Assembly (NCBI GenBank): GCA_002404015.1
Contig: DHIW01000012.1
Span: 13,126-33,603, forward strand
Direction: 5' to 3'
Length of the DNA stretch: 20,478 bases
Source: Chloroflexi bacterium UBA4736
GTDB taxonomy: Bacteria; Chloroflexota; Dormibacteria; Dormibacterales; Dormibacteraceae
A program made the position numbers and the translations under genes. Below, one piece after another: positions 6,836-15,345 of the stretch. The notes below the pieces were generated by a model. It ran no database searches and had not been told where the DNA came from. It was given only the letters and a program-made list of their open reading frames with translations. Every line of letters begins with the position of its first letter. The stretch's first letter is position 1.

Positions 6836-6933
6836 CCCTAAAAGCTAGCGCCCACGAGCTGGCAGAGCAGGATCAGGTTCAGGGCGACCGGCCCAGCCGG
6901 GCGGGCAAGCGTCCCCCGTTAACCCGCTTTAAG

Positions 6934-9900
6934 TCATCTCGGCAGCGTGACTTTCAGCGACTTCTGGAGCTTGCTCGCGAGCCTGGCCGGCCGCATCGGG
7001 GCGCCGAACAACCTGCCCTGGACGAGATCGCAGCCGCTCTCCGCCACCAGGTGCAGGGCGCGCGCGGTCTCCACTCCCTCGGCGACCACCTTCAACCCGA
7101 GGTTGTGGCCCAGGTCGATGGTCGAGCGCACGATGACAGCCGCGTTCTCCTCCTCCATGTCGAGCACGAAAGACTTGTCGATCTTGATCTCCCGCACCGG
7201 CAGCCGGCGCAGATAGGACAGCGAGGAGTATCCCGTCCCGAAGTCGTCGATCGAGAGACCGACTCCCATGTGGTCGAGCCGGGTCAGGATGGTCATCGCG
7301 TGCTCGGGGTCGGCCATCAGGGTGCTCTCAGTGATCTCGACCTGCAGCACCTGGGCCGCCACCTGGTGCTTGCGGAGCAGCTCCTCGAGCGTGTCTGGCA
7401 GCTCCGGATCGTGCAGGTTGCGCATCGACAGGTTGACGGCCATGCGCAGGTCGAGCCCCTCGTCGGCCCACGCCCTGGCCTGCGCCAGGGCGGCGTCCAG
7501 CACCCACAGGCCGAGCTTCCGGATCAGGCCCGTGTGCTCCGCGAGCGGGATGAAATCGTCTGGGAGCATCAGGCCCTGGCGCGGCCGCCGCCAGCGGACG
7601 AGCGCCTCCACCCCGGTGACCTGGCAGGTTGCCAGCTCGACCTTGGGCTGGTAGTACAGCTCCAGCTCGTCGCCGTCCAGGGCCAGGCGGAGGTCGCTGA
7701 TCAGCGCCAGGCGGCCGGGGCTGTGCGTGTCCTCCTCGGCTGCGTAGACCGCGTAGCCGCTGGCCGCCCGCTTGGCGACGTACATGGCGACGTCGGCGTG
7801 GCGCATCAGGACGTCGCCGTCGTCGCCGTGGTCCGGGAAGAGCGCGATCCCCAAGCTGGCCCCGACGTGCAGCTTCTCACCCTCGATCGTGAACACCGGT
7901 TCCAGCGCCTTGAGCAGCTTGCGGGCGGCCAGGGTGGCGCCTAGCTCACCCTCCACGGCGCCCAGCACGATCGCGAACTCGTCGCCGCCCAGGCGGGCCA
8001 CCGTGTCGGAGCCGCGCAGCTCGGAGCGCAGCCGGTTGGCGACCTCGCGGAGCAGGAGGTCGCCCGTGTGGTGGCCGAAGGTGTCGTTGACGTCCTTGAA
8101 GCGATCGAGGTCCATCATCAGCAGCGCCATGTGGGTCTGGCCGCGCTGGGCCAGTCGGATCGCCTGCTGGAGCCGGTCCTGCAGCAGGCTCCGGTTGGGC
8201 AACCCGGTCAGCGCGTCGTGCAAGGCCTGGTGGGCGAGCGCCTCCTCCTGGGCCTTGCGGGCGGTGATGTCCTCCACCATCACGATGACGAAGCTGGGCA
8301 TGCCGTCGTCGTCGCGGACCAGCGAGGTGATCGCGTTGGTCCAGATCAGCTCTCGGTCCTTGCGGATGCAGCGGGCTTCCACCTGGAGCTCGGCACCCTG
8401 GCCTTCGGCTAGCGCCCGCAGGCTCTCCTCGTCGTAGTCGTCGGAATGCATCAGGCGGGCCACCGACATGCCGACCATGTCCTTCTGCTTGTACCCGAGC
8501 ATCTCGGCGAGGGCCGGGTTGGCCTCCATCATCTCGCCCGCCAGGCTGACCCTGGCCACGCCGATCGCCGCACGGTCGAAGACCGCCCGGAAACGCCCCT
8601 CGCTCTCCCGAAGCGCGGCCTCGGCCTTGCGCCGGTCGGTGATGTCGATGCAGCTGGTGACCACGCTGACCGGCTGCCCGTCCGCGTCGAGCACCGGGAT
8701 CGAGTCGCCCTGCAGCCAGCGCACCGAGCCGTCGCGGCGGGCCACCCGGAGATAGAAGTCGCGCACCGGCTTGCACGTGGCCAGGGCGCGCATCGCCGGT
8801 CGCTGCTCGAAGGGGACCGGGGTGCCGTCCTCGGCGCTCTCATCCCAGAGCTCATCGGTTCGCCGCGCCCGCATCCTGGCCAGCTTCATTCCGAACATGC
8901 CCTCGGCGGCCCGGTTGGCGTCGAGGACCTCGCCCGTGGGGCCCTGGACCAGGACCGCACATGCGATCGTCTGGTAGAGAGAGCGGAAGCGCTGCTCGGA
9001 ACCGGCCAGGTCGGCGTGAAGGCGGGCCGCCTCCAGGGCAGGCGCCAGCTGGGCGGCCAGCAGCGTCAGCAGCTGCATCTGGCCGGCCGAGAATCGGGTC
9101 GCCAGGTTGCAGCGCACCGAAAGCACCCCGACGGCCCGGTCACCCACCAGCAGGGGAACGGCAGCGGCGCTCGCGACGCCGTGGCTGAGGACCCGGCCGT
9201 GGGCCTGGGGCCACTTCGAGTAATCCTCGACGACAATCGGCTGGCGGGTGGCGAAGCAGTGGCCGACGATGCCCTCACCGGGCGCCGGGGCCGGGGCCGA
9301 CGCCGACTGCCGCAGGTCGGTATCCGCCAGCACCCTGAGCTTGGCCTCGGCCGGAGTCCAGAACGCCAGGCCGGCGTTCTCGGCGGACATCAGCTCGCGG
9401 GCGTGCTGGACGGCTCGGCGGGCCAGGTCGGCCGGACGCAGAACGCCGCTCACCTTGAGGGCGAACTCGTTGAGGATTCGGAAGGACCGGGCCTGCTCCT
9501 CGCGCTCCTCGACCAACCGGGCGCTCTCCAGGGCGGGGGCCACCTGGGCTGCCAGCAGGGACATCAGCTTGGTGTGCTCGGAGTCGAAGAAGTCGATCGT
9601 CCGGCTGCGCAGGAGCAGCCCGCCCGCCGCCCGGTCGCCGACCAGCAGCGGCACCGCGGCCATGCTCTTCACGCCGTGGTCGATACCCTCGGGCTGGGCG
9701 CGCTCCCAGTGCTCGTAGTCGTTGACGATCACCGGCTCCCGGCGCATGTAGGCCAGGCCCACCGCGCCCTGGTGGACGGGGACCTCGCCGCCCGATTTGG
9801 CGCGCGGGGCGTTGTCGGCGAGGACGCGCATTACTGCGGTGTCGGCGTCCCACCACACCAGGGCGCCGCTCTCGACCCCGAAGAGGTCGCGGGCGCGGTC

Positions 9901-11007
9901 GACGGCCAGCGCGGCCAGGCGGCGAGGGTCCAGCACGCCTCCTGCGGCCACGGCCAGCTCGTGCAGCGCCTCGAAGGTGTCGGCCTTGATCTCCGACTCC
10001 TTCGCGAGCTGGGCGGCGTCGATGGTGGGCGCCACCTGGGACGCGAAGAGGGCCAGGACGCGGACGTCCTCGGGTTTGAAGCGGCGCGGCTCGTAGGTCC
10101 AGATCGACATGGCGCCGACCGGCCGGTCGCCGGCGATCAGAGGCACCGCGACGCTCGACCGCACACCGCGCTTGCGGGGCTCGCGGGAGGCGGCCGGCCA
10201 GGCCTGGTAGTCGTCGATGATGACCACCCGGCGCTTGTCGAAGGCGAGCCCAACCGCGTCCTCTCCGGTCCGGTAGTCGGTGGGGTGCTGCATCACGCGA
10301 ACGTCGTCGCTGGCCACGTGGGCCAGGATTGCCTGGGGCTGCGTCCACCACCAGATGCCGGCGCCGCCCACGCCCAACATGCGGCGAGCCCGATCGACGA
10401 CCAGGGCGGCCAGGGCGTCCGGCTCGACCACGCCGCCTGCCGCGACCGCCACCTCGTGGAGGGCCTCGAACATCTCCGCCCGGCGCTCGGCTTCCTTGGT
10501 CAGGCGAGCCGCCTCCAGGGCCGGGGCGATCTGGCCCGCGAACACTGAAAGCAGCTGGGCGTCTTCGGCCATGAAGCGGCGGGCCTCGTAGGTCCACACG
10601 CCAACCGCGCCGATCGGGTGGTCCGCGACCAGCGGCACCGCCAGGACGCTCACGATCCCCCGGCGCGCCGATTCGGGGATCGCCTGGTCCCAGCTTCGAT
10701 AGTCGTCGATGGTCACCGGCTCGCCCTTCTGGAAGGCCAGCCCGATCGCGCCCTCGCCCGGGATCACCGGCGGCTCGCTGACCGCCGAGGCTGTCTCGTG
10801 CAGCGGCTGCAGAAGGCCGGTGACGGCGTCGAAGACGAATACGACGGCGCCGTCCACATGCAGCAGGCGCTGGGCGTGCTCGACCGCCATGCGCGCGATC
10901 TCAGCCGGGTCGCGAACGCCGCTGGCGACTACAGCCAGGTCGTACAGGGCTCGCAGCGTCGCCTCACGCGCGATCGCGTCCGCTGACGTGCGGTCGTGGA
11001 GTTTCAC
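6934..11007 (-). CDS. Four-GAF, two-PAS, GGDEF-EAL cyclic-di-GMP protein
   Basis: 1357 residues from GTG 11007, no membrane span, hence cytoplasmic. Four GAF domains repeat with a period of about 164 residues (starting near 17, 180, 343 and 508). Each has a LHEVAVAAGGV-like first helix, a GEGAIGLAF/ID-DY..W segment and a VPL..GD.PVGA block. Two PAS domains follow (about 670-790, 800-920), the second ending in a QEEALAHQ linker. In the GGDEF domain (about 925-1085) the motif is exact at 1007-1011, with an RGSD inhibitory I-site five residues before it. The EAL domain (about 1105-1345) starts with EALVRW at 1134 and keeps NLSMRNL, EITES, DDFGTGYSSL, KIDKSF and AEGVE. Both cyclase and phosphodiesterase activities are therefore expected, controlled by ligand binding to the sensory domains. 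The ligands are unknown. It is monocistronic by spacing (98 bases before the next gene). Confidence 0.95.
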   Translation of the reverse strand: MKLHDRTSADAIAREATLRALYDLAVVASGVRDPAEIARMAVEHAQRLLHVDGAVVFVFDAVTGLLQPLHETASAVSEPPVIPGEGAIGLAFQKGEPVTIDDYRSWDQAIPESARRGIVSVLAVPLVADHPIGAVGVWTYEARRFMAEDAQLLSVFAGQIAPALEAARLTKEAERRAEMFEALHEVAVAAGGVVEPDALAALVVDRARRMLGVGGAGIWWWTQPQAILAHVASDDVRVMQHPTDYRTGEDAVGLAFDKRRVVIIDDYQAWPAASREPRKRGVRSSVAVPLIAGDRPVGAMSIWTYEPRRFKPEDVRVLALFASQVAPTIDAAQLAKESEIKADTFEALHELAVAAGGVLDPRRLAALAVDRARDLFGVESGALVWWDADTAVMRVLADNAPRAKSGGEVPVHQGAVGLAYMRREPVIVNDYEHWERAQPEGIDHGVKSMAAVPLLVGDRAAGGLLLRSRTIDFFDSEHTKLMSLLAAQVAPALESARLVEEREEQARSFRILNEFALKVSGVLRPADLARRAVQHARELMSAENAGLAFWTPAEAKLRVLADTDLRQSASAPAPAPGEGIVGHCFATRQPIVVEDYSKWPQAHGRVLSHGVASAAAVPLLVGDRAVGVLSVRCNLATRFSAGQMQLLTLLAAQLAPALEAARLHADLAGSEQRFRSLYQTIACAVLVQGPTGEVLDANRAAEGMFGMKLARMRARRTDELWDESAEDGTPVPFEQRPAMRALATCKPVRDFYLRVARRDGSVRWLQGDSIPVLDADGQPVSVVTSCIDITDRRKAEAALRESEGRFRAVFDRAAIGVARVSLAGEMMEANPALAEMLGYKQKDMVGMSVARLMHSDDYDEESLRALAEGQGAELQVEARCIRKDRELIWTNAITSLVRDDDGMPSFVIVMVEDITARKAQEEALAHQALHDALTGLPNRSLLQDRLQQAIRLAQRGQTHMALLMMDLDRFKDVNDTFGHHTGDLLLREVANRLRSELRGSDTVARLGGDEFAIVLGAVEGELGATLAARKLLKALEPVFTIEGEKLHVGASLGIALFPDHGDDGDVLMRHADVAMYVAKRAASGYAVYAAEEDTHSPGRLALISDLRLALDGDELELYYQPKVELATCQVTGVEALVRWRRPRQGLMLPDDFIPLAEHTGLIRKLGLWVLDAALAQARAWADEGLDLRMAVNLSMRNLHDPELPDTLEELLRKHQVAAQVLQVEITESTLMADPEHAMTILTRLDHMGVGLSIDDFGTGYSSLSYLRRLPVREIKIDKSFVLDMEEENAAVIVRSTIDLGHNLGLKVVAEGVETARALHLVAESGCDLVQGRLFGAPMRPARLASKLQKSLKVTLPR

Positions 11008-11053
11008 GGGTTAGGGCGGGACCTTAACACCTCAAGACCTGCTTTCTGCGAGA

Positions 11054-11851
11054 TTGGCGAGGATCGTGGACGCCCTCCAGCTCGTATTCGAGGAGCCACC
11101 GGCGGCGGCGGGATCCCTGCCTCCCGAGGTGGCGGCCCTTTATGGGGGCGCGCTTTCGCTTCCCGACGACGTCCTCTACTGCAATTTCGTGAGCTCGCTG
11201 GACGGTGTGGTCGCCCTCGACGCGCCCGGCGCGGGGGCCGGTCCGACCATCAGCGGCCGGAGCCCGGCCGACCGCCTGGTCATGGGGATCCTGAGGGCCC
11301 TGGCCGAGGTGGTTGTGGTCGGCGCCGGCACGCTGCGGGCTGATTCCGGCCACCTGTGGACGCCCGCCTACATCTACCCGCCGCTGGCGGACGCCTTCGC
11401 GCGACTGGGGGAGCCACGCCTGGCGGTCGTGACCGCGAGCGGCGAGATCGACCCCTCAGAGCGGGCGCTCCAGCCCGACGGCCTCATCCTCACCACGGAC
11501 GCGGGCGAGGCCTGGCTGCGCGGGAAGCTGACGGGAGGCACGCGGGTGCGTTCGCTGGGCTCGGGCCCGCTGGGCGGGCGCCGGATCCTGGAGGCGCTGC
11601 GGGCCGAAGGCCACCGCCGGATCCTGACCGAGGGCGGTCCCCACCTGATGGCCCGGTTCCTGGAAGAGGCACTGCTCGACTCCCTCTTCCTGACGCTCTC
11701 CCCGGTCCTCGCCGGCCGCTCGGCTGGCGACGGCCGGCTGGGCCTCCTCGAGGGCCTCGAGCTGCTGCCGGCACGCCCCGAATGGTGGCGGCTGGCCTCG
11801 GTCCGGCGCCACCGCTCGCACCTGTTCTTGAGGTACGACCGGACCCGCTGA
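11054..11851 (+). CDS. RibD C-terminal / dihydrofolate-reductase-like reductase
   Basis: 265 residues from TTG 11054; GTG 11066 is an equally possible start. Family motifs are YCNFVSSLDGVVAL (about 43-56), the ISGRSPADRLVMGILRALAE helix, VVVGAGTLRAD (NADPH/substrate loop), ILTEGGPHLMARFLEE and LTLSPVLAG near the end. This is the pyrimidine-reductase (RibD_C) fold, which reduces the ribosyl group of the aminopyrimidine riboflavin precursor. Here there is no deaminase domain and no other rib gene nearby. Stand-alone members of this kind are common in Actinomycetota, often annotated as pyrimidine reductase family. The exact substrate is unknown. It is divergent from the GGDEF-EAL gene, with 46 bases between starts. 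Confidence 0.87.
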   Translation: MARIVDALQLVFEEPPAAAGSLPPEVAALYGGALSLPDDVLYCNFVSSLDGVVALDAPGAGAGPTISGRSPADRLVMGILRALAEVVVVGAGTLRADSGHLWTPAYIYPPLADAFARLGEPRLAVVTASGEIDPSERALQPDGLILTTDAGEAWLRGKLTGGTRVRSLGSGPLGGRRILEALRAEGHRRILTEGGPHLMARFLEEALLDSLFLTLSPVLAGRSAGDGRLGLLEGLELLPARPEWWRLASVRRHRSHLFLRYDRTR

Positions 11852-11940
11852 GAGAGGCGCACCAGGCAGTCGAGTAGGCGCTCGACAGGGCCCGGCGAGG
11901 ACAGCACGCGGCGCTCCGGGCGAGGTGTCGAGATGACCGG

Positions 11941-11970
11941 TTGACAGCGCCCTCGCCGTCAGAGGATCCT
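11941..11970 (+). promoter_or_regulatory. Candidate promoter of the Asp-box protein gene
   Basis: A consensus TTGACA at 11941-11946 is followed after 18 bases by GATCCT (11965-11970), a 3-of-6 match to TATAAT. It would give a leader of roughly 75 bases before the start at 12051. Only the -35 is convincing. Confidence 0.3.
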
Positions 11971-12018
11971 TGATCAGCGTCGCCGATTGGCGGCGCATCG
12001 CGGGGAGAATCGTAGGTT

Positions 12019-12043
12019 TTGGGCTCAACGCCCAAGGGGGGAG
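12019..12043 (+). promoter_or_regulatory. Hairpin plus strong ribosome binding site
   Basis: A 6-base-pair hairpin (TTGGGC, loop TCAAC, GCCCAA; 12019-12035) abuts a strong Shine-Dalgarno GGGGGGAG (12036-12043), 7 bases before GTG 12051. The strong site decides the start of the following gene, rather than the upstream in-frame TTG at 11970. The hairpin could tune access to the site; that is inference. Confidence 0.6.
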
Positions 12044-12050
12044 ACAGAAC

Positions 12051-14039
12051 GTGCGCTTGCGTGCGAGTTTGACCATTCTCGGACTCCTGGCCGTGCTGGT
12101 CGGGGCCGTGGCCATCACCGGCACTTCGGCCACGGCCAGCGATGGCCAGCTGAAGCGAGCGGTAAAGGGCCAGCTGAAGCCGGCCGTCCTGACAGAGCAT
12201 GCGGTCGTCAACGGCCAGACGGTAACCGTTAAGAAGACGCTGCCGTTCATCTCGGGCGGCACCTTGAGCGCCGCCGCCCAGGCGCTGGCCGGCGCCAGCC
12301 AGGCCGACGAGCGGGCCAACGGGGCTGACGTCAGCCCCAGCGGCGACCTCGGCGCCAACCCGGTCGGCCAGACCCGGGGAACCCTGGGCTGCGACCGCGA
12401 CAGCAACGGCAACGTCCGGGTCAACCAGGACTGCTCCTTCCGCCGCCAGGCGGAGGAGGCGATCGCCTACAGCCCGGCCAACCCCAACAACCTTATCGCG
12501 GGCCAGAACGACAGCCGCGTCGGCTTCAACCAGTGCGGCATCGACTGGTCGACCAACAACGGCCAGTCCTGGGGCGATCTGCTGCCTCCGTTCCGCCAGA
12601 AGCTCAACGATCCGGCGGGGCAGGAGCCGACCGTGGCCGACCCCAACCGCCACACCATCGTCGGCGGCCCCGGCACGCTTCACACGTATGACGCGGCCAG
12701 CGACCCGGCGCCCGCATACGACTCCCAGGGGCGCGCCTACTTCAGCTGCGTGATCTTCGATGTGAACAGCAACGCCTCCGGCCTCTTCGTCACCGAGTCT
12801 CCAAAAGGGGCCAACGGCTCGTTCTTCTACAACGTCACCGCCCGGAACTTCATGGTCGTCGAGGACAACAGCGGGCTGGTCGTCCACGATAAGAACCTGA
12901 TCGCGGCCGACAGCTATCCGAACAGCCCCAACCGGGACAACGTCTACGTCACGTGGACGGTGTTCCGCTTCGACGCCCACGGCAACTACCAGCGGTCGCC
13001 GATCTTCGGTTCCATGTCGACCGACCAGGGTCGCCACTTCTCCACGCCCCAAGAGATCAGCGGCACCTCACCCCTGTGCTTCTTCGGCAATTTTTTCGAC
13101 CCCACGCAGCCGGCGAACGCCTGCAATTTCGACCAGGGCTCGGACCCGACCGTGCTGCCCAACGGTGACCTCTCGGTCGTGTTCAACAACGGCAACACTG
13201 CCGCCAGCAACCCCAACGGCCAGCAGCTGGCGGTGCTCTGCCACCCGACCGGCAACTCGGCAACAGGAACCGCGAAACTGAACTGCGCAGCCCCGACGAA
13301 GGTCGGCGACGACGTCATCGTGGGCGAGCCGCAGTGCAACTTCGGCCGAGGCCCCGAGGAGTGCATCCCGGGTGCATTCATACGGACCAACGACTTCCCG
13401 CGGATCAGCTTCAACACGCAGAACAACCACGTATTCGCCACTTGGCAGGACTACCGGAACGGTGAATTCGACATCCAGCTCTCCGAGTCGGCCGACGGCG
13501 GCAAGACCTGGAGCGAGAAGGGCACGGTCAACCCCGACCGCGGGCTCGACCACTACATGCCAGCCGTTGAGCGGGCGCTCGTCGGGGGCGACCAGCTCGG
13601 CGACAGCTACTACCGGACGCAGCGGGTGCCCAACGAGAACGCCACGCCCACGGCCGGGTTCGCACCCGGCCAGCCGGGTGTGCAGGCGAGCAACTCCGAC
13701 TACGTGCTCGCCGGCGGCACCCCCCATACCCCGTTCGCATTCAAGGTCATCTCGCCGGTGTTTGCACCGCCTGACGGCGTCCAGGCCGGATTCAACGGCG
13801 ACTACTCGGGCCTGACCATCAACAAGGGCACGCAGGCCCACCCGATCTGGTCGGACACCCGCAACACCGACCCCTACACGCCGACCAACGGGGTCGTGCA
13901 CGACGAGGACATCTTCACCGACGCGCTCAACCTCCCCAACCACGAGGACAACGGGGACGGCGGAGGCGACAACGGAAACGGCGGGGGCGACAACCAGAAC
14001 CGGCAGAACGCTCCGATCGGTCTGATCGGCCGGAACTGA
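12051..14039 (+). CDS. Secreted Asp-box (sialidase/BNR-like) beta-propeller protein
   Basis: 662 residues from GTG 12051, chosen for its ribosome site and because a signal peptide follows directly (LRASLTILGLLAVLVGAVAI, likely cleaved after ATA or TAS near residue 29). A low-complexity linker reaches about 110. The rest is a beta-propeller-like region with three Asp-boxes: STNNGQSW (167-174), STDQGRHF (323-330) and SADGGKTW (480-487). Between them are Asn/Asp-rich strands and phrases like VYVTWTVFRFD and VFATWQDYRNGEFDIQ. Cysteines (as in CGIDW, CVIFD, CFFG, CNFDQG, CIPG) may form disulfides. The C terminus has an Asn/Gly/Asp-rich stretch (about 627-650) and no cell-wall sorting signal. No sialidase Arg triad or catalytic Asp/Tyr is evident, so glycosidase activity is not claimed. 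It ends at a strong terminator. Confidence 0.8.
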   Translation: MRLRASLTILGLLAVLVGAVAITGTSATASDGQLKRAVKGQLKPAVLTEHAVVNGQTVTVKKTLPFISGGTLSAAAQALAGASQADERANGADVSPSGDLGANPVGQTRGTLGCDRDSNGNVRVNQDCSFRRQAEEAIAYSPANPNNLIAGQNDSRVGFNQCGIDWSTNNGQSWGDLLPPFRQKLNDPAGQEPTVADPNRHTIVGGPGTLHTYDAASDPAPAYDSQGRAYFSCVIFDVNSNASGLFVTESPKGANGSFFYNVTARNFMVVEDNSGLVVHDKNLIAADSYPNSPNRDNVYVTWTVFRFDAHGNYQRSPIFGSMSTDQGRHFSTPQEISGTSPLCFFGNFFDPTQPANACNFDQGSDPTVLPNGDLSVVFNNGNTAASNPNGQQLAVLCHPTGNSATGTAKLNCAAPTKVGDDVIVGEPQCNFGRGPEECIPGAFIRTNDFPRISFNTQNNHVFATWQDYRNGEFDIQLSESADGGKTWSEKGTVNPDRGLDHYMPAVERALVGGDQLGDSYYRTQRVPNENATPTAGFAPGQPGVQASNSDYVLAGGTPHTPFAFKVISPVFAPPDGVQAGFNGDYSGLTINKGTQAHPIWSDTRNTDPYTPTNGVVHDEDIFTDALNLPNHEDNGDGGGDNGNGGGDNQNRQNAPIGLIGRN

Positions 14040-14062
14040 CCTGACCGCCGAGCGGAACCAAA

Positions 14063-14091
14063 AAGGAGGGCGCCCCCGGGGCGCCCTCCTT
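14063..14091. terminator. Strong bidirectional intrinsic terminator
   Basis: Perfect 13-base-pair stem (AAGGAGGGCGCCC / GGGCGCCCTCCTT) with loop CCG. It lies 24 bases after the Asp-box protein stop and 12 bases past the stop of the convergent gene at 14104. On the minus strand it is followed by a TTTTT-type tract (complement of 14060-14064); on the plus strand only by CGTTT. Confidence 0.88.
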
Positions 14092-14103
14092 CGTTTCCCC
14101 TGA

Positions 14104-14478
14104 TCAGGAGGGCAGGCAGGCGGGAAGCGGCAGGCGCTTGCCGCCGGGGCCGAGGGCCTGGGCCGTGCTGCAGCGATCGGCAGGCGGATTCTGGCTTGCA
14201 GCCGGCGGGACCGACTGGCGCGGCACCAGAACCGGGGGCGCCTGGCCCTTGATGGGCGGCGCGGTGTTCTGGCCGCGAGACTGGCCCAGGTCGGACTCCC
14301 CAGGCTGAAGGTTGGGGGCGGGCGCCTGGACGCCGACACTGCCCGCGCTCCTCACCTGGACACTGCCCGACTTCACGCCGCCGGGGGCCGGCGTGGCTGC
14401 GCATGCAGCCGCGATCAGCGCGGCACCGGCCGCGGCGGCGAACAGCAGTACCCGGTGGGTCTCTGTGCCAGCCATCAC
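14104..14478 (-). CDS. Small proline-rich exported protein, possible lipoprotein
   Basis: 124 residues from ATG 14478 (ATG 14475 also possible). The N-terminal helix LLFAAAAGAALIAAACAATPAP carries a cysteine after a small-residue stretch. This resembles a lipobox but lacks Leu/Val/Ile at -3, so lipidation is uncertain. The rest is Pro/Ala/Gln/Gly-rich and low in structure (GQAPPVLVPRQSVPPAASQN), with two more cysteines in the last 25 residues. It could be a secreted or surface peptide. It is separated from fdhD by 30 bases on the same strand and ends at the shared terminator. No family is recognised, and coding is supported mainly by the signal-like N terminus. Confidence 0.6.
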   Translation of the reverse strand: MMAGTETHRVLLFAAAAGAALIAAACAATPAPGGVKSGSVQVRSAGSVGVQAPAPNLQPGESDLGQSRGQNTAPPIKGQAPPVLVPRQSVPPAASQNPPADRCSTAQALGPGGKRLPLPACLPS

Positions 14479-14508
14479 GTTGAGCGTAGCGATCGGAGTT
14501 GCGATCCG

Positions 14509-15345
14509 CTACCCGCGAAGCCGTTCGGGCGCCGAGTAGACGTTGAAGCGGCCTTCTCTGAGAAAGCCCACCAGGGTGAGGTTGAAGCGCCGGGCGGTGG
14601 CGACAGCCAGGCTGCTGGGCGCGCCCACCGCGGCGACCAGCGGGATGCCGGCGGCCACCGCCTTCTGGATGATCTCGTAGCCGCCCCGGCCGCTGACCGC
14701 CAGCACGTGCCGGGAGGCGGGCAGCAGCCCGTCCAGGAGCGCCCGCCCCACGACCTTGTCGACCGCGTTGTGGCGGCCGATATCCTCCCGCAGAGTGACC
14801 AGCTCGCCGTCTGCCGTGAACAGCCCGGCGGCGTGCAGCCCGCCCGTCTGGTCGAACAGGCGCTGCTCGGCACGCAGCCGCTCGGCCAGGCCGGGCAGCA
14901 GGGCGGGGTCGAACCGGGGGCCGGCCGGAAGGGGCTCGAAGTCGAGGGCCAGCGACTCCAAGGTGGTCGCCCCGCAAACGCCGCAGGCCGAGCTCTGCAG
15001 GAACGAACGCTCGGGCAGGCGGCCCCGGCCAGGCTTCAGGCGCAGCTCGACCTGGTTCGACTCCAGGAGGTCGAGGCGCAGGTCCAGGCGCTCCTCCGCC
15101 TCGCCGGACTCGGCGCTGATGGAGGCCGAGATGACGTCCGACGGGCTGGTCAGGACGCGCTCCGCCCAGAGCAGGCCGAGGGCCAGCTCCAGGTCGTGGC
15201 CCGGGGTCCGCATGACGATGCTGAGCGGCCGGCCGTCGATGATCAGCTGCAGGGGCTCCTCAGCGGCGAGGCGGTCGCCGGCCTCTTCCCAGGCGCCCGC
15301 CCGCCAGCGCTGGGTCGCGACGTCGGGAGCCTGAGGCCGCGTCAT
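14509..15345 (-). CDS. fdhD: FdhD, sulfur carrier for formate dehydrogenase
   Basis: 278 residues from ATG 15345. The frame stays open to 15861 but there lies opposite another real gene in a different frame, and the ATGA overlap with the upstream stop supports 15345. FdhD passes sulfur from the cysteine desulfurase to bis-MGD molybdenum cofactor so that formate dehydrogenase becomes active. Clear motifs are ACGVCGATTLESL with Cys121 and Cys124 (the sulfur-transfer pair), GGLHAAGLF, REDIGRHNAVDKVVG, VSGRGGYEIIQKA and GAPSSLAVATA. Length matches the family (about 260-280). No formate dehydrogenase gene lies in the window, so its client is elsewhere. It is co-transcribed with the PPOX-like gene. 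Confidence 0.95.
   Translation of the reverse strand: MTRPQAPDVATQRWRAGAWEEAGDRLAAEEPLQLIIDGRPLSIVMRTPGHDLELALGLLWAERVLTSPSDVISASISAESGEAEERLDLRLDLLESNQVELRLKPGRGRLPERSFLQSSACGVCGATTLESLALDFEPLPAGPRFDPALLPGLAERLRAEQRLFDQTGGLHAAGLFTADGELVTLREDIGRHNAVDKVVGRALLDGLLPASRHVLAVSGRGGYEIIQKAVAAGIPLVAAVGAPSSLAVATARRFNLTLVGFLREGRFNVYSAPERLRG

Noticed and set aside
6836..6933. Short reverse-strand frame ending in a hydrophobic stretch (LNLILLCQLVGASF)
   Set aside because: It has no usable start codon after the upstream in-frame stop; at best a remnant of a membrane protein tail.
8446..10548. Long 700-codon open frame on the plus strand
   Set aside because: It is a shadow of the GAF/PAS gene on the other strand; its His/Gly/Arg-rich composition is typical of the antisense frame in GC-rich DNA.
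11852..12050. Possible riboswitch in the leader before the Asp-box gene
   Set aside because: Only a short hairpin and the ribosome site are visible; no match to c-di-GMP, cobalamin or ydaO-type core sequences could be made by eye.
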